Assembly (NCBI GenBank): GCA_037349105.1
Contig: JAYJMM010000106.1
Location: 2,480,001-2,544,000 of the forward strand
Direction of reading: 5' to 3'
DNA length: 64,000 bases
From: Limnomonas spitsbergensis
Lineage: Eukaryota > Chlorophyta > Chlorophyceae > Chlamydomonadales
This document shows, in pieces, positions 41,001 to 49,619 of the stretch (position 1 is the stretch's first letter; each line of letters starts with the position of its first letter). The notes under the pieces are model-generated. The model searched no databases and was not told the origin of the DNA. It worked only from the letters and a program-made list of their open reading frames with translations. The translations under genes and the position numbers were made by a program.

Positions 41001-42985
41001 CACCTCCTGACTCCTCTCCCTCCCTCTTTCTGGCCACCTTTGCACCCTCTCCCCCCCCTCTGCCTTCTCATGTCCCCCCTCTGCCCACCTGCTGCCCTGC
41101 TCTCTTCTCGACTCCTCTCCCTGCCTCCCTCTTTCTGGCCACCTTTGCACCCTCTCCTCCCCCTCTGCCTCCCCTCTGCCCATCTGCTGCCCTGCTCACC
41201 TCCTGACTCCTCTCCCTCCCTCTTTCTGGCCACCTTTGCACCCTCTCCCCCCCCTCTGCCTTCTCATGTCCCCCCTCTGCCCACCTGCTGCCCTGCTCTC
41301 TTCTCGACTCCTCTCCCTGCCTCCCTCTTTCTGGCCACCTTTGCACCCTCTCCTCCCCCTCTGCCCCCCCTCTGCCCACCTGCTGCCCTTCTCACTTAGT
41401 AGTCACTTCCCGACTCCTCTCCCTCCCTCCCTCTTTTTGGCCACAGGGGAAGAACGTGCTCCTGGTGGATGACTCCATTGTGCGTGGCACAACCATGAGC
41501 CAGATTGTCAGCATGGTGCGGCGGGCAGGTGCCGCCAAGGTGTACCTGGCCTCTGCCTCGCCACCCGTCACATGCCCCAATGTGTACGGTGTGGACATGC
41601 CCACCCGCAAGGAGTTTGTGGCCAACGGCTTGACCATTGATCAGGTGCGCTGCGGTGATTCCTTAGCCTGTGTCCTGTAAAGGGCAGTGCTGATAGTCCA
41701 TCTCTCGCGCTGTTTCCTCCTGCAGTGATTTTCGGGCTGTTACAAGCGCCTGCTGGCGTCCTGCCTAAAGACAGGAACGGATCACAGATCTGAATAGACT
41801 GATGCCCTGCAGGCTTTTCACATTTCAGCTTTTGAAACCATGTTTCTTGTGTCATGGTTCCAACCTCTAGGTAGAAACCCTTAACAAAAGCGTGTCCCCT
41901 CATTTCCCCCTCTTTTCCTTTTTTTTATGAGTCAAGCTATACCCCTAACGATCTGAAAACCCTGTGTTTGCGGGTTTGCGAGGTGCTGGGAGCTGATGGG
42001 CTCATGTACCAGAGGGTGGACGACCTCACCTCCCCCCCCCTTTCCTTTCCTTATCTGAGTCAAGCTAGACCCCTTAAGGACTGCATTCCCCCCCCTCCCT
42101 TTCCCTGTGCCAACCTGCAGGTTTGCAAGGTGCTGGTAGCCGATGGGCTCATGTACCAGGGGGTGGATGACTTCATTCCCCCCCCCTTCCTTTTCTTTTC
42201 TGAGTCAAAATTTACCCTTAAGGATCTGAAAACTCCGTGCCTGCAGGTTTGCGAGGTGCTGGGAGCCGATGGGCTCATGTACCAGGGAGTGGATGACCTC
42301 ATCGCTGTGGGGAAGTCGATGAACGCGAACATCGAGAACTTTGACGCGTCCTGCTTCGACGGCCGCTACTGCACTGGTAAGCCGCGATCGGCGATGAAAA
42401 AGCAGTCTATTACGTAACACCTGTTGGGCAACCTGTCGGGGGACCCTTTTTTTATGTCACCTGTCGGGGGACCCTTTTTAAATGTCACCTGTCGGGGGAC
42501 CCTTTTTGAATGTCACCCGTCGGGGGACCCTTTTTGAATGTCACCTGTGGGGGACCCTTTTTGAATGTCACCTGCCGGGGGAACCCTTTTGAATAAAACA
42601 CCTGATCATGAATTGATGAGATATTGTGCATACCATTTCGACATGGTCTGGACATGAGCCTTTCAGTGGCTGAATTACAGGTAAGCTTCCATTCTCTTTG
42701 GTGATCCCCCATTCCTCTTGATAGCCTTTTTCACAGGTTTGATCCATGCCTCAATTTCATAAACCATGCTGTCCCTAGCTCCGCTTTTGAAGGTGATCCT
42801 GTGGACCGCGACAAGCAGAGGTTTAACCTACGTTACCCTCCCTTTTATGCTCAGGCGACATCGACGATGAGTACCTACAGAGGCTGGAGGATAAGGGACG
42901 AGGTCAGGGCCGCGACCGCCCTGGTCAGGACATGAAGAGTAATGGGAGTGGGAGGGCCGACAAGAGGGATATCCTGTACGTCTAG
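29080..42985 (+). CDS. Amidophosphoribosyltransferase (glutamine PRPP amidotransferase), 12 exons, 608 aa
   Basis: First committed step of purine synthesis: PRPP + glutamine + H2O to 5-phosphoribosylamine, glutamate and PPi. Exons: 29080-29327, 30880-31040, 32079-32129, 33249-33423, 34447-34561, 35215-35333, 37054-37213, 37989-38119, 39438-39645, 41447-41644, 42247-42376, 42855-42985, all phases consistent. Residues 1-88 form a Ser/Arg/Thr-rich extension resembling a plastid transit peptide. The enzyme proper begins MCGIIGVF with nucleophile C89. Visible motifs: [21 protein letters not shown] (R162), HNGNLTN (N190/G191), [14 protein letters not shown], the PRPP flexible loop [12 protein letters not shown] (424-435) and the PRPP-binding loop [13 protein letters not shown] (460-472). 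It matches the E. coli PurF/yeast Ade4 type, with no sign of the propeptide plus Fe-S cysteine pattern of the plant/Bacillus type. Exon 1 is less certain than exons 2-12. Confidence 0.95.
29590..30870 (+). repeat. Acceptor-side decoy arrays of PPAT exon 2
   Basis: Close copies of the exon 2 start (CCCGCAGGATCACTCCTCAG, then ATGTGCGGCATCATC) occur at 30,628-30,660 and 30,760-30,795, with a weaker one at 30,470-30,510; the real one is at 30,880. They are spaced by CCTCTCAGCCCCTCACAGA repeats. Upstream, about nine older units of roughly 100 bp (AAGGCCAGCCCTCCTAGAGC, CTGACATGGTGTGCT, then CAGAATCACG) fill 29,590-30,440. Confidence 0.85.
31109..31313 (+). mobile_element. Short TIR element (MITE-like), copy 2
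   Basis: Left end CCGTAGATTTGATTTGCC after TA. The right end GGGAAGGCAAAGCAAATCC is its inverse. About 205 bp, in PPAT intron 2. Same family as 13,133-13,327. Confidence 0.7.
31380..31700 (+). repeat. Donor-side decoy array of PPAT exon 2
   Basis: Three units of about 125-135 bp repeat the exon 2 end: ACCGACTGGAGCCCGC (31,388), then GAGAATGGCAGTGCC; a second near 31,510; a third with ACTGGAACCGCGTCAAGGAG near 31,646. Each is followed by a TGACACATT-type tail like that after the real donor at 31,041. Confidence 0.82.
32195..32665 (+). repeat. Donor-side decoy array of PPAT exon 3
   Basis: Six copies of the exon 3 end (TTTGACGGAGAGGCCGTGAT, then GAAGAAGATGAAGGGTGAG) near 32,200, 32,281, 32,355, 32,437, 32,507 and 32,618. 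Spacers are degenerate AACCCTGAACCCT telomere-like sequence. Confidence 0.88.
32955..33240 (+). repeat. Acceptor-side decoy array of PPAT exon 4
   Basis: Three copies (32,958, 33,058, 33,158) of CCCGCAGGTTCCTCTGGCAT, then TGGCCACGTCCGCTACCCC, before the real exon at 33,249. Units are about 100 bp, and all keep the CAG acceptor. The copies stop matching after CTCCTCTG. Confidence 0.92.
33424..34110 (+). repeat. Donor-side decoy array of PPAT exon 4
   Basis: Five tandem units of about 120 bp repeat the last 65-70 bp of exon 4 (GGCAACCTCACCAACACTGA, then AGCTGCGCGTCCTGC, then TCCTTCTTCAAC) with a GTGAGG-type donor, then a poly-G run and GCATGCCTAGGAGAAGCAG. Each repeat also has TTGATTCTAG, an acceptor-like sequence, exactly before its exon-like part. 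Each unit therefore looks like a complete 74-nt cassette exon, which would shift frame if included. Confidence 0.92.
34562..34770 (+). repeat. Donor-side decoy of PPAT exon 5
   Basis: AACCCAACAAGAGGAAGGTG, then CGCAGCATACGCACCCTTT at 34,718, copies the exon 5 end (34,543-34,590). The spacer contains CCTAAACCCTG. Confidence 0.8.
34870..35214 (+). repeat. Acceptor-side decoy array of PPAT exon 6
   Basis: Four copies of CTTCAGGTTGATTTCCTGTT, then TGAGGCGGGTGCTAGCACC, at roughly 73-bp steps (34,876, 34,985, 35,065, 35,139) before the real exon at 35,215. After ATGCAACTG each turns into GAACCCTGAACCCTGAACCC spacer. Confidence 0.92.
35360..35660 (+). repeat. Donor-side decoy array of PPAT exon 6
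   Basis: Four or five copies of GTTGCGCTCAGGGACCCCTT, then GGAATCAGGTGTGAGATGG, at about 66-bp steps (35,368, 35,436, 35,503, 35,569, and a weak 35,635). Spacers are TTAGGGTTTAGGGTTTAG. All clear copies keep the GTGTGAG donor. Confidence 0.92.
35690..36930. repeat. GA/GT-rich simple-sequence tract
   Basis: About 1.2 kb of purine-rich units; the core at 35,985-36,925 is alternating GTGTGTGA and GAGAGAGAGA. It lies in PPAT intron 6 and is strongly strand-asymmetric. The 336-350-codon Ser/Leu/Thr/His frames on the minus strand are by-products of the repeat. Confidence 0.95.
37214..37700 (+). repeat. Donor-side decoys of PPAT exon 7 with G-rich units
   Basis: CATCACCCAGGATGGACAGC, then TTCTCAGCAGACAGGTAGA at 37,441, and CTGCTCAGCAGACAGG near 37,635 copy the exon 7 end. 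Between them lie 55-60-bp units with AGAGAGATGAGGGGG, poly-G and GGTGTAAGCCAGT. Confidence 0.82.
37730..37988 (+). repeat. Acceptor-side decoys of PPAT exon 8
   Basis: CACAAGTGGCTCCTGGAACT, then TTGACTC at 37,842, resembles the real exon 8 start ACACAGGTGGCTCCCGGGAC. TGTGTAGGCTGTCCCTGGGA near 37,890 is a weaker copy. CTTCACCCCACAACC spacers lie between. Confidence 0.65.
38170..38232 (+). repeat. Donor-side decoy of PPAT exon 8
   Basis: AACTTCCAGTTGGAGCTGGA, then CTCAGTGCTGGCGCACGGCA repeats the last 45 bp of exon 8 just downstream of the real donor at 38,120. Confidence 0.88.
38235..38675. repeat. CAG/CAACAG-rich repeat with 52-bp higher-order unit
   Basis: Irregular CAGTAC and CAACAG motifs resolve at 38,528-38,640 into near-identical 52-bp units (ACAGTACTACTGCAGCATCA, then CTGCAACAGCACAACAGGTC). 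In PPAT intron 8. Confidence 0.85.
38800..39437 (+). repeat. Acceptor-side decoy array of PPAT exon 9
   Basis: Four copies (39,050, 39,147, 39,241, 39,340) of CAGGGCGTCAAACTGGGACA, then TCGACCTCATCTGCCCGGTT precede the real exon at 39,438, at about 95-bp steps. All keep a pyrimidine tract and CAG. 38,800-39,040 carries spacer-only units of CCCTGCAACCCTCTCACTCT. Confidence 0.95.
39646..40210 (+). repeat. Donor-side decoy array of PPAT exon 9
   Basis: About seven copies of TCAATGCCATGCCCGCGGTG, then TTTGAGGTGAGG near 39,665, 39,805, 39,845, 39,885, 40,020, 40,180 and 40,220, variably diverged, linked by GATGTTACTTGTTTAGGGGG spacers. Confidence 0.82.
40365..41440 (+). repeat. 196-bp satellite grown from the PPAT exon 10 acceptor
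   Basis: Five near-identical 196-bp units, each two related halves of about 98 bp. Each half ends CCCTCTTTCTGGCCACCTTT, close to the real acceptor CTCTTTTTGGCCACAG at 41,446. The unit therefore looks like an amplified polypyrimidine tract plus 3' splice site in which CAG has become CCT. The open frames on both strands are repeat by-products. Confidence 0.93.
41960..42246 (+). repeat. Acceptor-side decoys of PPAT exon 11
   Basis: Two copies (41,970 and 42,116) of GTTTGCGAGGTGCTGGGAGC, then GATGGGCTCATGTACCAG precede the real exon at 42,247, at about 135-145-bp steps. The second keeps CTGCAG. The first has GCGG instead of CAGG and is probably dead. Confidence 0.92.
42420..42595. repeat. 28-bp minisatellite in PPAT intron 11
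   Basis: About six units of AATGTCACCTGTCGGGGGAC with a CCTTTTTG tail, starting some 40 bp after the exon 11 donor. Confidence 0.9.
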
Positions 42986-43400
42986 ATTCTGAATTTTGAA
43001 ATGCTGTGAAACCTGATATACCGGAGTTATACCGGTACTGTCCAAAACATGATGTTAACGAGGCTTGACTATTGCAGGGCAGTGAATAACCGACCGCTGC
43101 TACTTTTCGTTTTCGTGGTTTTTAGGGTTTAAAGGTTTGAACTCTTCGCAACGCTGGTAAAATTATACCACGCAGCTGATTTGATGTGTGTTATGGCGCG
43201 TGCGATACTGGTGTTTATTTGCTGGCCTTCGTTTTGGATGTTGAGGAACGTTACTCGAATCCTCGATGCTTTTTGTCTCCAAGACACATGGGCATGTCTG
43301 AACCTGAATCCCCCTGGAATAGTGGAAACCCTTCCCCATCACCACCGCCCACCGCCCAATTATAACGCCTGGTCAGAGTTGATACCGGTACTTAATTGGT

Positions 43401-43655
43401 CAGAGAAGATCGTGTGGCGGGTTCGATCCCTCAATCCATACCCAGAGGTTGAGGGATCGAACCCGTCACACGATCTTCTCTCTCCCCCCGACTAGAGCGC
43501 CGGGTTCCATGTTCCTGCCCCCTCACATAGGAGGGTGGCATGGCTGCACCATGGCCCAGGCTGTGCATGTTAGCTGGAATTGAGCCTATACATTCCCTAC
43601 CAGCCCCACGTGGCCGAGCGTTCAGCAGGGCCCAGCGGGTATGCACTGTTCTAAA
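43401..43655 (+). mobile_element. S1 SINE, full length, with 10-bp target duplication and palindromic head
   Basis: 255 bp flanked by CTTAATTGGT at 43,391-43,400 and 43,656-43,665. The body matches the copy at 24,805-25,059. The first 43 or so bases differ: instead of a tRNA-like A-box they are an inverted copy of the following B-box arm, so 43,401-43,437 and 43,448-43,484 form a long hairpin, with GGGTTCGATCCC in one arm and GGGATCGAACCC in the other. Confidence 0.87.
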
Positions 43656-44861
43656 CTTAATTGGTCTCAAAGGAAACTTCCGAGGCCCCATGAGCTTGCA
43701 GGACTTCGTGGAGGGGATAGCACAGGGAACGTGCGGTACTAAGCCATCAATCAAAGTAGCAGCGTCAGTACCCAACTGAGATTGCTACATCCCCCCCACT
43801 ATAAGGTGTTATGTCATTGACATGGAATTATTGGAAAAGTCATTGGATCTAGGATGAAAGAAAAACTGAGCCAGGTTGGGCACTGCATGCCATGCATTTA
43901 TCTAGTGCGTCATTATGGCCGAGGGCAGGGGCACAAAAAACTGAATACACCCCATCCTCGCAAGGTATAGAGCTTTCCACATCTCTTCTTGAAATTGTTT
44001 TTGGTCCAGGTGGCTGGGAGAATTGGAGGGACAACGTTGAGGGGGGGGGGGGTAAAATACAAATTGCCGTTTTTGGAAATGTTCGCATATTTGTTTATAA
44101 CATCAGATTGAGACGATAGCTACACCGCTGCATTCCTTATGTCATTTGCTACAGATATGCATCATACAACATTCCACACAGAATACCAGACACCTCTTGA
44201 CATGCAATTTGGCAAGGGGGGCGAGGGGGGGGGGTCATTGCTCCGGAACCACATGCACCGTTGTGTGCACACCCATTGTAGACTCACACGGTGTAGCTTT
44301 TTTGGTAGTTGCCATGAATTAAGCAATGACAACCTGCCGTGAGCATTGTTTGAAGGTCTTAAATTCACAAACAATCAAGTGGCCCTAAGGAATCACCAAC
44401 AGGGCAAGAGTGCAAGAGAGGAGCTGAGAGGCTGGCGAAGGAGAACTCGACGAAGAGACAGCGCACAATCATACTCCTCTGTTACTCCTGGTGCCCCTCC
44501 AGCTCTTGCTCCGGCTGCTACTGCTGCTGTCGAGCATGTGATTGCCGCCGAGCCTCTCACTCTTGCAGCAGCTGCTGGTCCTGCTGCCGAGGCTTCACCC
44601 GAGAGCCCGCCGCAGCAGCTCCTATCTCCGGATGTAGCGACCCCAGCAACCCCGGATGCTGTGGAGGCAGATGTGACGAGATATACCATCAGCGCTGAGG
44701 AGTTTGAGGGGTGGGTGGGCCAGGAGCTCCCCAAGAAGCAGAAGACCACACTTCTACAGCAGCGCATCAGCACGCTCAAGTTAGATGCTCGTTTGATGCC
44801 ACTCATGCGCGAGTCCCCTCGTTGCTGAAGCCTCATGGTCTCTATCGTGGGTAGGTAGCTG

Positions 44862-45140
44862 GCAGGTCAATGACATTACACCTCTGGGCCCTGCTCAAAA
44901 AGGCTCAGTCGCGTAGGCGCGCAACTGTCCCGTTGAGAAAAATGAAACTGAAGGTAAGAGGGAAAGAAGGAGAAGAACACAAAGGAGAAAGAAATACCCC
45001 CCCCCCCCAAAAGGAAAAGGCTGCCTTAAGTATCTTTGCCCCTCTCAAGCTTATTCCCCAAGAAGGCAAAGAAAAGCAACAAATCAAGGCCTCAACAAAG
45101 CGTACAACGTCCTCAACAAAAGTCAGGGCCTCCCATCCAA
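44862..45140 (+). mobile_element. F2 dispersed repeat (inside E4)
   Basis: Starts GTCAATGACATTACACCTCT, then GGGCCCTGCTCAAAAAGGCT, with the purine-rich GAACACAAAGGAGAAAG body as at 8031 and 47,484. Confidence 0.6.
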
Positions 45141-45800
45141 GCCTGCCCTGGTACAACTGTTAAAAGTCTTTGGCGCCCTCTGGGGGCCTGCCCAATCTGT
45201 CTCCCTAAGCCTCTCGTTCACGCTAGGGCACTGGAAGCAGACATGCAGCGCATCCTCCACAAGCTCGCCATCTCCTCTTGCCGAACACCGTTGGCAGCAC
45301 CGTCCGTCACGCTGCTGACCACTGCGCCGTCCTCGAGTATCAGTCGTGCTGACGGCACCGAGCCGCAGCCTTACGTTTGTGCGCACACAAACACACTCCC
45401 TTCAACTGGTGCGGCCCCGGGCCTGTGCCAGCAAAGTGCCCGACGTAGACTGAAACCAGGTGCGGTAGGCCACCGTAGACCTGTGTTCAGTGGCAGGATC
45501 TCTGGGGTCCCCTCTGCCAGTAGCTTCCAGCTGCGCCCGCACGTATGCTGCATCAGCTAGCGCTAGAACCTCTGGGACAGGTAGCGGCTGCAGGTCGTCA
45601 GTCGCTGTCTGACGCAGTTTGAGGATGGCTGATCCCAGCTCCAGCTCCTCCAAATAAAGCACCTAGCGATTTCCTGCACCAATTGCGGCCTCCGGTGTCC
45701 TGTCTGACAGCGAGCTCCATGTCGGCCGCCATGGCTGCGGCCATGAGTGGGCTGTCTTGCCGTGCTGCTGGTGCGACCGCAGGTGGTAGCTGGAGCAAAT
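45123..45800 (-). pseudogene. Retroelement fragment with zinc-binding C-terminus
   Basis: Minus-strand frames include CCQRCSARGDGELVEDALHV, continuing CFQCPSVNERL. This gives a CxxC..HxxxxC pattern like the zinc-binding tail after the reverse transcriptase of non-LTR elements. Upstream frames (MAADMELAVRQDTGG, LRQTATDDLQPLPVPEVLAL) are shared with the plus-strand pieces at 24,690-25,370. Stops and frame changes show it is dead. Confidence 0.45.
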
Positions 45801-45803
45801 GTA

Positions 45804-46671
45804 CCGAGAATCCACTTTGACTCCGCTCGTAATTAACTAATTATTGGGGTGCGCGGACATGGCTGCGCGCTAATATTAATTCCAAAATCGCCGCTGCGCG
45901 GAGCGTCAGTCAGGTGCCCAAACAATTATTTTGGGGGTGCGCGGTATAAATTAAAAACAGCACTTTTTACAAAAAAAATCGCGCGCTAGCGCGCGACTGT
46001 CTGATTTGACATCCGTCGAGTGATCCTTACGCCAGTCCCCGTTGCGAAGCTCGATCCAGGAGGAAGAGACGGGTGCTGACGACTGCTGACATTTCGGGGC
46101 ATCAGAAAGAAGAAAGACTCCTCCTCCGCCGAAGCAGGAGGCGTGAGAACCACTCGATGCACAGCAGCTTATCCGAGTTGGTAGGGTAGCCCGCTCACGA
46201 CGTTCTGCGGGGCACATTTAACGAAGTGCCAGACGTTTTCCCCGCTCACACCTGGAGCACGGTAAATGAATATTGACAGGATGCGAACAGCAGACCTCTG
46301 GGTGGACTGCCAATTGACGTAGTAACACTGAGCCCCTCGGGCCCCAAGCCACACGTTTCCTGAGGCCAGGAACCGGCGGTAGAGGAGGATGACGACTACT
46401 GTATGCGGGAGTTTTACTGACCGTGTGCTATCCCTGCTAGCATGAAACGAAGTTTTAACTGAGTTTAACTGTACTGGCTGAAAGTACTGTGCGGACGGAA
46501 ATTTAAATTATTCTCAGTGATGCGCGATGTTAAATTAATGTTCGTGCTGCGCGGCGTAAAAATTATTTAAATTTTGTCGCTGCGCGACCGTTTTTTAAAT
46601 TCTTTTTGGGGTGCGCGACGAAAAATCAATTTCTTTTTTATTTTGGTGCGCGGAGTCGAGGTGTTTTACGG
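45804..46671 (-). mobile_element. TA-flanked TIR element, copy C
   Basis: Ends CCGAGAATCCACTTTGACTC and GAGTCGAGGTGTTTTACGG, with TA on both sides; inverted relative to copy B at 21,213. It carries the longest version of the degraded internal frame (45,951-46,217 minus). Confidence 0.77.
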
Positions 46672-46924
46672 TATATTCGTTTGTCTCCCCGCTTGACATT
46701 AGTGAACCATCTACATTCATCGACACCATTAGATTCACATTGTTGAGCTGATTGAATTTAACCCCACTCCCTTCCTGAAATTTTAATTTTTTGATTGAGA
46801 AATCAACGTTTTACTAGGTTTGGGAGACAGGGGGGGGGAGGAGCCAGGGGGCGTTTCACACTTTTTTGAGGATGGGGAGTTTGACTTTTTTTTGCCCCCC
46901 CCCCCTCACTTATGTCATTTCCTA

Positions 46925-47480
46925 ATGTGGGATCAGATTCAGCCTGACATCCAAGGCAAGTTAAGGGTGCCCTAGCTATGCTTTCCTTATGCTGCGCCTT
47001 TGCAAGTCACACACGTACAACGAAGCAACCCCACCTTGCTTGTTCGGTTGCAAGGGGTGAATGGCTGGCATGAGTGTTATGGGGGCTCAGTCTCCTCACG
47101 TCCTCTTTCCTTCCTCGGTGATGTGCCACTTAGATATCTTATAGACAAGTCTCTCGGATAACACTTTGTCAGGTCGGCATGCCACACCTGAGGACAAGGC
47201 CTGATATCCTAAATGTTGCCGACCTATGCCCCTTAGGAACTATTACAGTGCCTTTCCATTCGTTGCAGCAGGCCCAGCTACTGCAACAAATGGAAAGGCG
47301 CTTTCATAGTTCCAAGGGGTTTATCAGATTGAAGATCCTGCTTGTTGATCTATGATCTGGTTGCTGGGAATGGTCATACTGGACATGAAGCGCCAATTGA
47401 TCCCCGTTGGCAGTTCCATATTGTTTGGGCAAGGCATGCGAAAGATGGGTCTTTGGATCCATGCGAGATTAAGTCGGAAA
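46925..47480. other. Gene-free stretch with a hairpin
   Basis: No gene seen. 47,229-47,268 and 47,281-47,319 are inverted copies (about 39-bp arms, roughly 87% matching, 12-bp loop) with landmarks GCCTTTCCATTCGTTGCAG and CTGCAACAAATGGAAAGGC. Confidence 0.7.
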
Positions 47481-47483
47481 GTC

Positions 47484-47690
47484 AATGACGTTACACCTCT
47501 GGGCCCTGCTCAAATAAGGCTGGGCCGCGTGGGCGCCTAACTAAAGAGTTGGGAGGAAAGATGGAAAGAAACACAGAAGGGGGCAGGACAAAAGAAAGGG
47601 GGGAAAAGTGGGAAGTAAAGTGAGGGGACAAAACAAAAGGCTAATAAGTCGTAAGGGAGAAAGGAAGCTGTTCCCCGCAGGGACGTGTGA
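47484..47690 (+). mobile_element. F2 dispersed repeat
   Basis: Starts GTCAATGACGTTACACCTCT, then GGGCCCTGCTCAAATAAGGC, with a purine-rich body. Confidence 0.6.
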
Positions 47691-47929
47691 GGGTTAAGGA
47701 AACACTGTGGCATGGGCGAACGCTGCTCCGCACCGTTACCATCATCTCAAGCCAGAAGAAAATGCTTAACGTTACGGCGCCTTGCGTTTATAGTCATGTC
47801 TTTCGGCGCTCCATGGGATCGGAGGATGGTGCCTCGGGGCTCCCATGTAACAGTAGGTTGTTTCAGGGATCAGAGGCGTTTGAAAACCGTCGCAACGTCG
47901 GTGGCTCAAATGGATCCTGGCTCCACCTA

Positions 47930-49175
47930 ACTAACAAGGTGCATGACCTAACTAACAAGGTGCATGACCTAACTAACAAGGTGCATGACCTAACTAACAA
48001 GGTGCATGACCTAATTAACAAGGTGAGTGCATGACCTAACTAACAAGGTGCATGGCCTAACTAATAAGGTGCATGGCCTACTAACTAACAAGGTGCATGG
48101 CCTCACTAACAAGGTGCATGACCTAACTAATAAGGTGCATGGCCTAACTAATAAGGTGCATGGCCTAACTAACAAGGTGCATGATCTAATTAACAAGGTG
48201 AGTGCATGACCTAACTAACAAGGTGCATGGCCTAACTAATAAGGTGCATGGCCTAACTAACAAGGTGCATGGCCTAACTAACAAGGTGCATGACCTAACT
48301 AATAAGGTGCATGGCCTAACTAACAAGGTGCATGACCTATCTAGCAAGGTGCATGACCTAACTAACAAGGTGCATGACCTAACTAGCAAGGTGCATCACC
48401 TAACTAATAAGGTGCATGACCTAACTAACAAGGTGCATGACCTAACTAACAAGGTGCATGACCTAACTAATAAGGTGCATGACCTAACTAACAAGGTGCA
48501 TGACCTAATTAACAAGGTGAGTGCATGACCTAAAACAAGGTGCATGGCCGAACTAATAAGGTGCATGGCCTAACTAACAAGGTGCATGGCCTAACTAACA
48601 AGGTGCATGACCTAACTAATAAGGTGCATGGCCTAACTAACAAGGTGCATGACCTAATTAACAAGGTGAGTGCATGACCTAACTAACAAGGTGCATGGCC
48701 TAACTAATAAGGTGCATGGCCTAACTAACAAGGTGAGTGCATGACCTAACTAATAAGGTGCATGGCCTAACTAACAAGGTGCATGACCTATCTAACAAGG
48801 TGCATGACCTAACTAACAAGGTGCATGACCTAACTAGCAAGGTGCATGACCTAACTAATAAGGTGCATGACCTAACTAACAAGGTGCATGACCTAACTTA
48901 CAAGGTGCATGACCTAACAAACAAGGTGCATGACCTAACTAATAAGGTTCATTAGGTGCATAACCTAACTAACAAGGTGCATGACCTAACTAACAAGGTG
49001 CATGACCTATCTAACAAGGTGCATGACCTATCTAACAAGGTGCATGACCTATCTAACAAGGTGCATGACCTAACTAACAAGGTGCATGACCTAACTAACA
49101 AGGTGCATGACCTAACTAACAAGGTGCATGACCTAACTAACAAGGTGCATGACCTATCTAACAAGGTGCATGGCC
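47930..49175. repeat. 21-bp minisatellite, open on both strands
   Basis: About 59 copies of AAGGTGCATGACCTAACTAA plus C, with GGCC/GACC and AAC/AAT variants and occasional GTGAGTGCATG junctions that restart the register. Because 21 is a multiple of three, one plus frame encodes a heptapeptide repeat (HDLTNKV) and one minus frame LVRSCTL. There is no evidence that either is translated. Confidence 0.97.
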
Positions 49176-49364
49176 TAATATATCTGAGAGTCGATTCGAT
49201 AGGTAATACGCTTGCTAATCATGCACGGCTAGGAGGGCGCATGGAGGTCGTTTTCTCCATTAATGCGGAAAGTTGGTGTGATTGATGAGCTAGGCGCCAA
49301 GCATACATGCTTGTGTCATAATAACGTGACAAGATATGCTATGTACCGTATACCATCATGGGAT

Positions 49365-49610
49365 TTAATGACGTCATCCCTCTGGGATAAAATGCTGAAA
49401 TGAAGCTTGGCCACGTCGGCAAACAAAACGGCAGCTAGGAAAGTCAAGGGAGGAATCACAAGAGGAAAAAAAGAATATCAAGTTCACCCTCCAAACAAGA
49501 AGAACACAAAGGTCGGGCAAACTGAATCCCCTATTCCCCTGTCTCTGAAGAGACTAGCCTTCAAAAAGCTCAAATACAAGTTGCACAAAACCCGGGCTTC
49601 CCACCCCTGC
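49365..49610 (+). mobile_element. F2-related repeat
   Basis: AATGACGTCATCCCTCTGGG, then GCTTGGCCACGTCGGCAAAC and CTTCAAAAAGCTCAA, the order seen at 25,060-25,238. Confidence 0.55.
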
Positions 49611-49619
49611 CTGCGGGCT

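Larger units (their letters stand above)
43870..46920 (+). mobile_element. Dispersed element E4, copy 2, split by nested insertions
   Basis: 43,870-44,862 and 46,680-46,920 match, in order, the reverse complement of 4110-2600. Between them sit an F2 copy, a retroelement fragment and TIR copy C (44,862-46,673). A frame at 44,346-44,828 encodes an Ala/Pro-rich, then acidic protein (ISAEEFEGWVGQELPKKQ), which I do not recognise. Confidence 0.6.

Noticed and set aside
40185..41472. Series of 77-120-codon frames at 196-bp intervals
   Set aside because: Identical frames imposed by the satellite on both strands.
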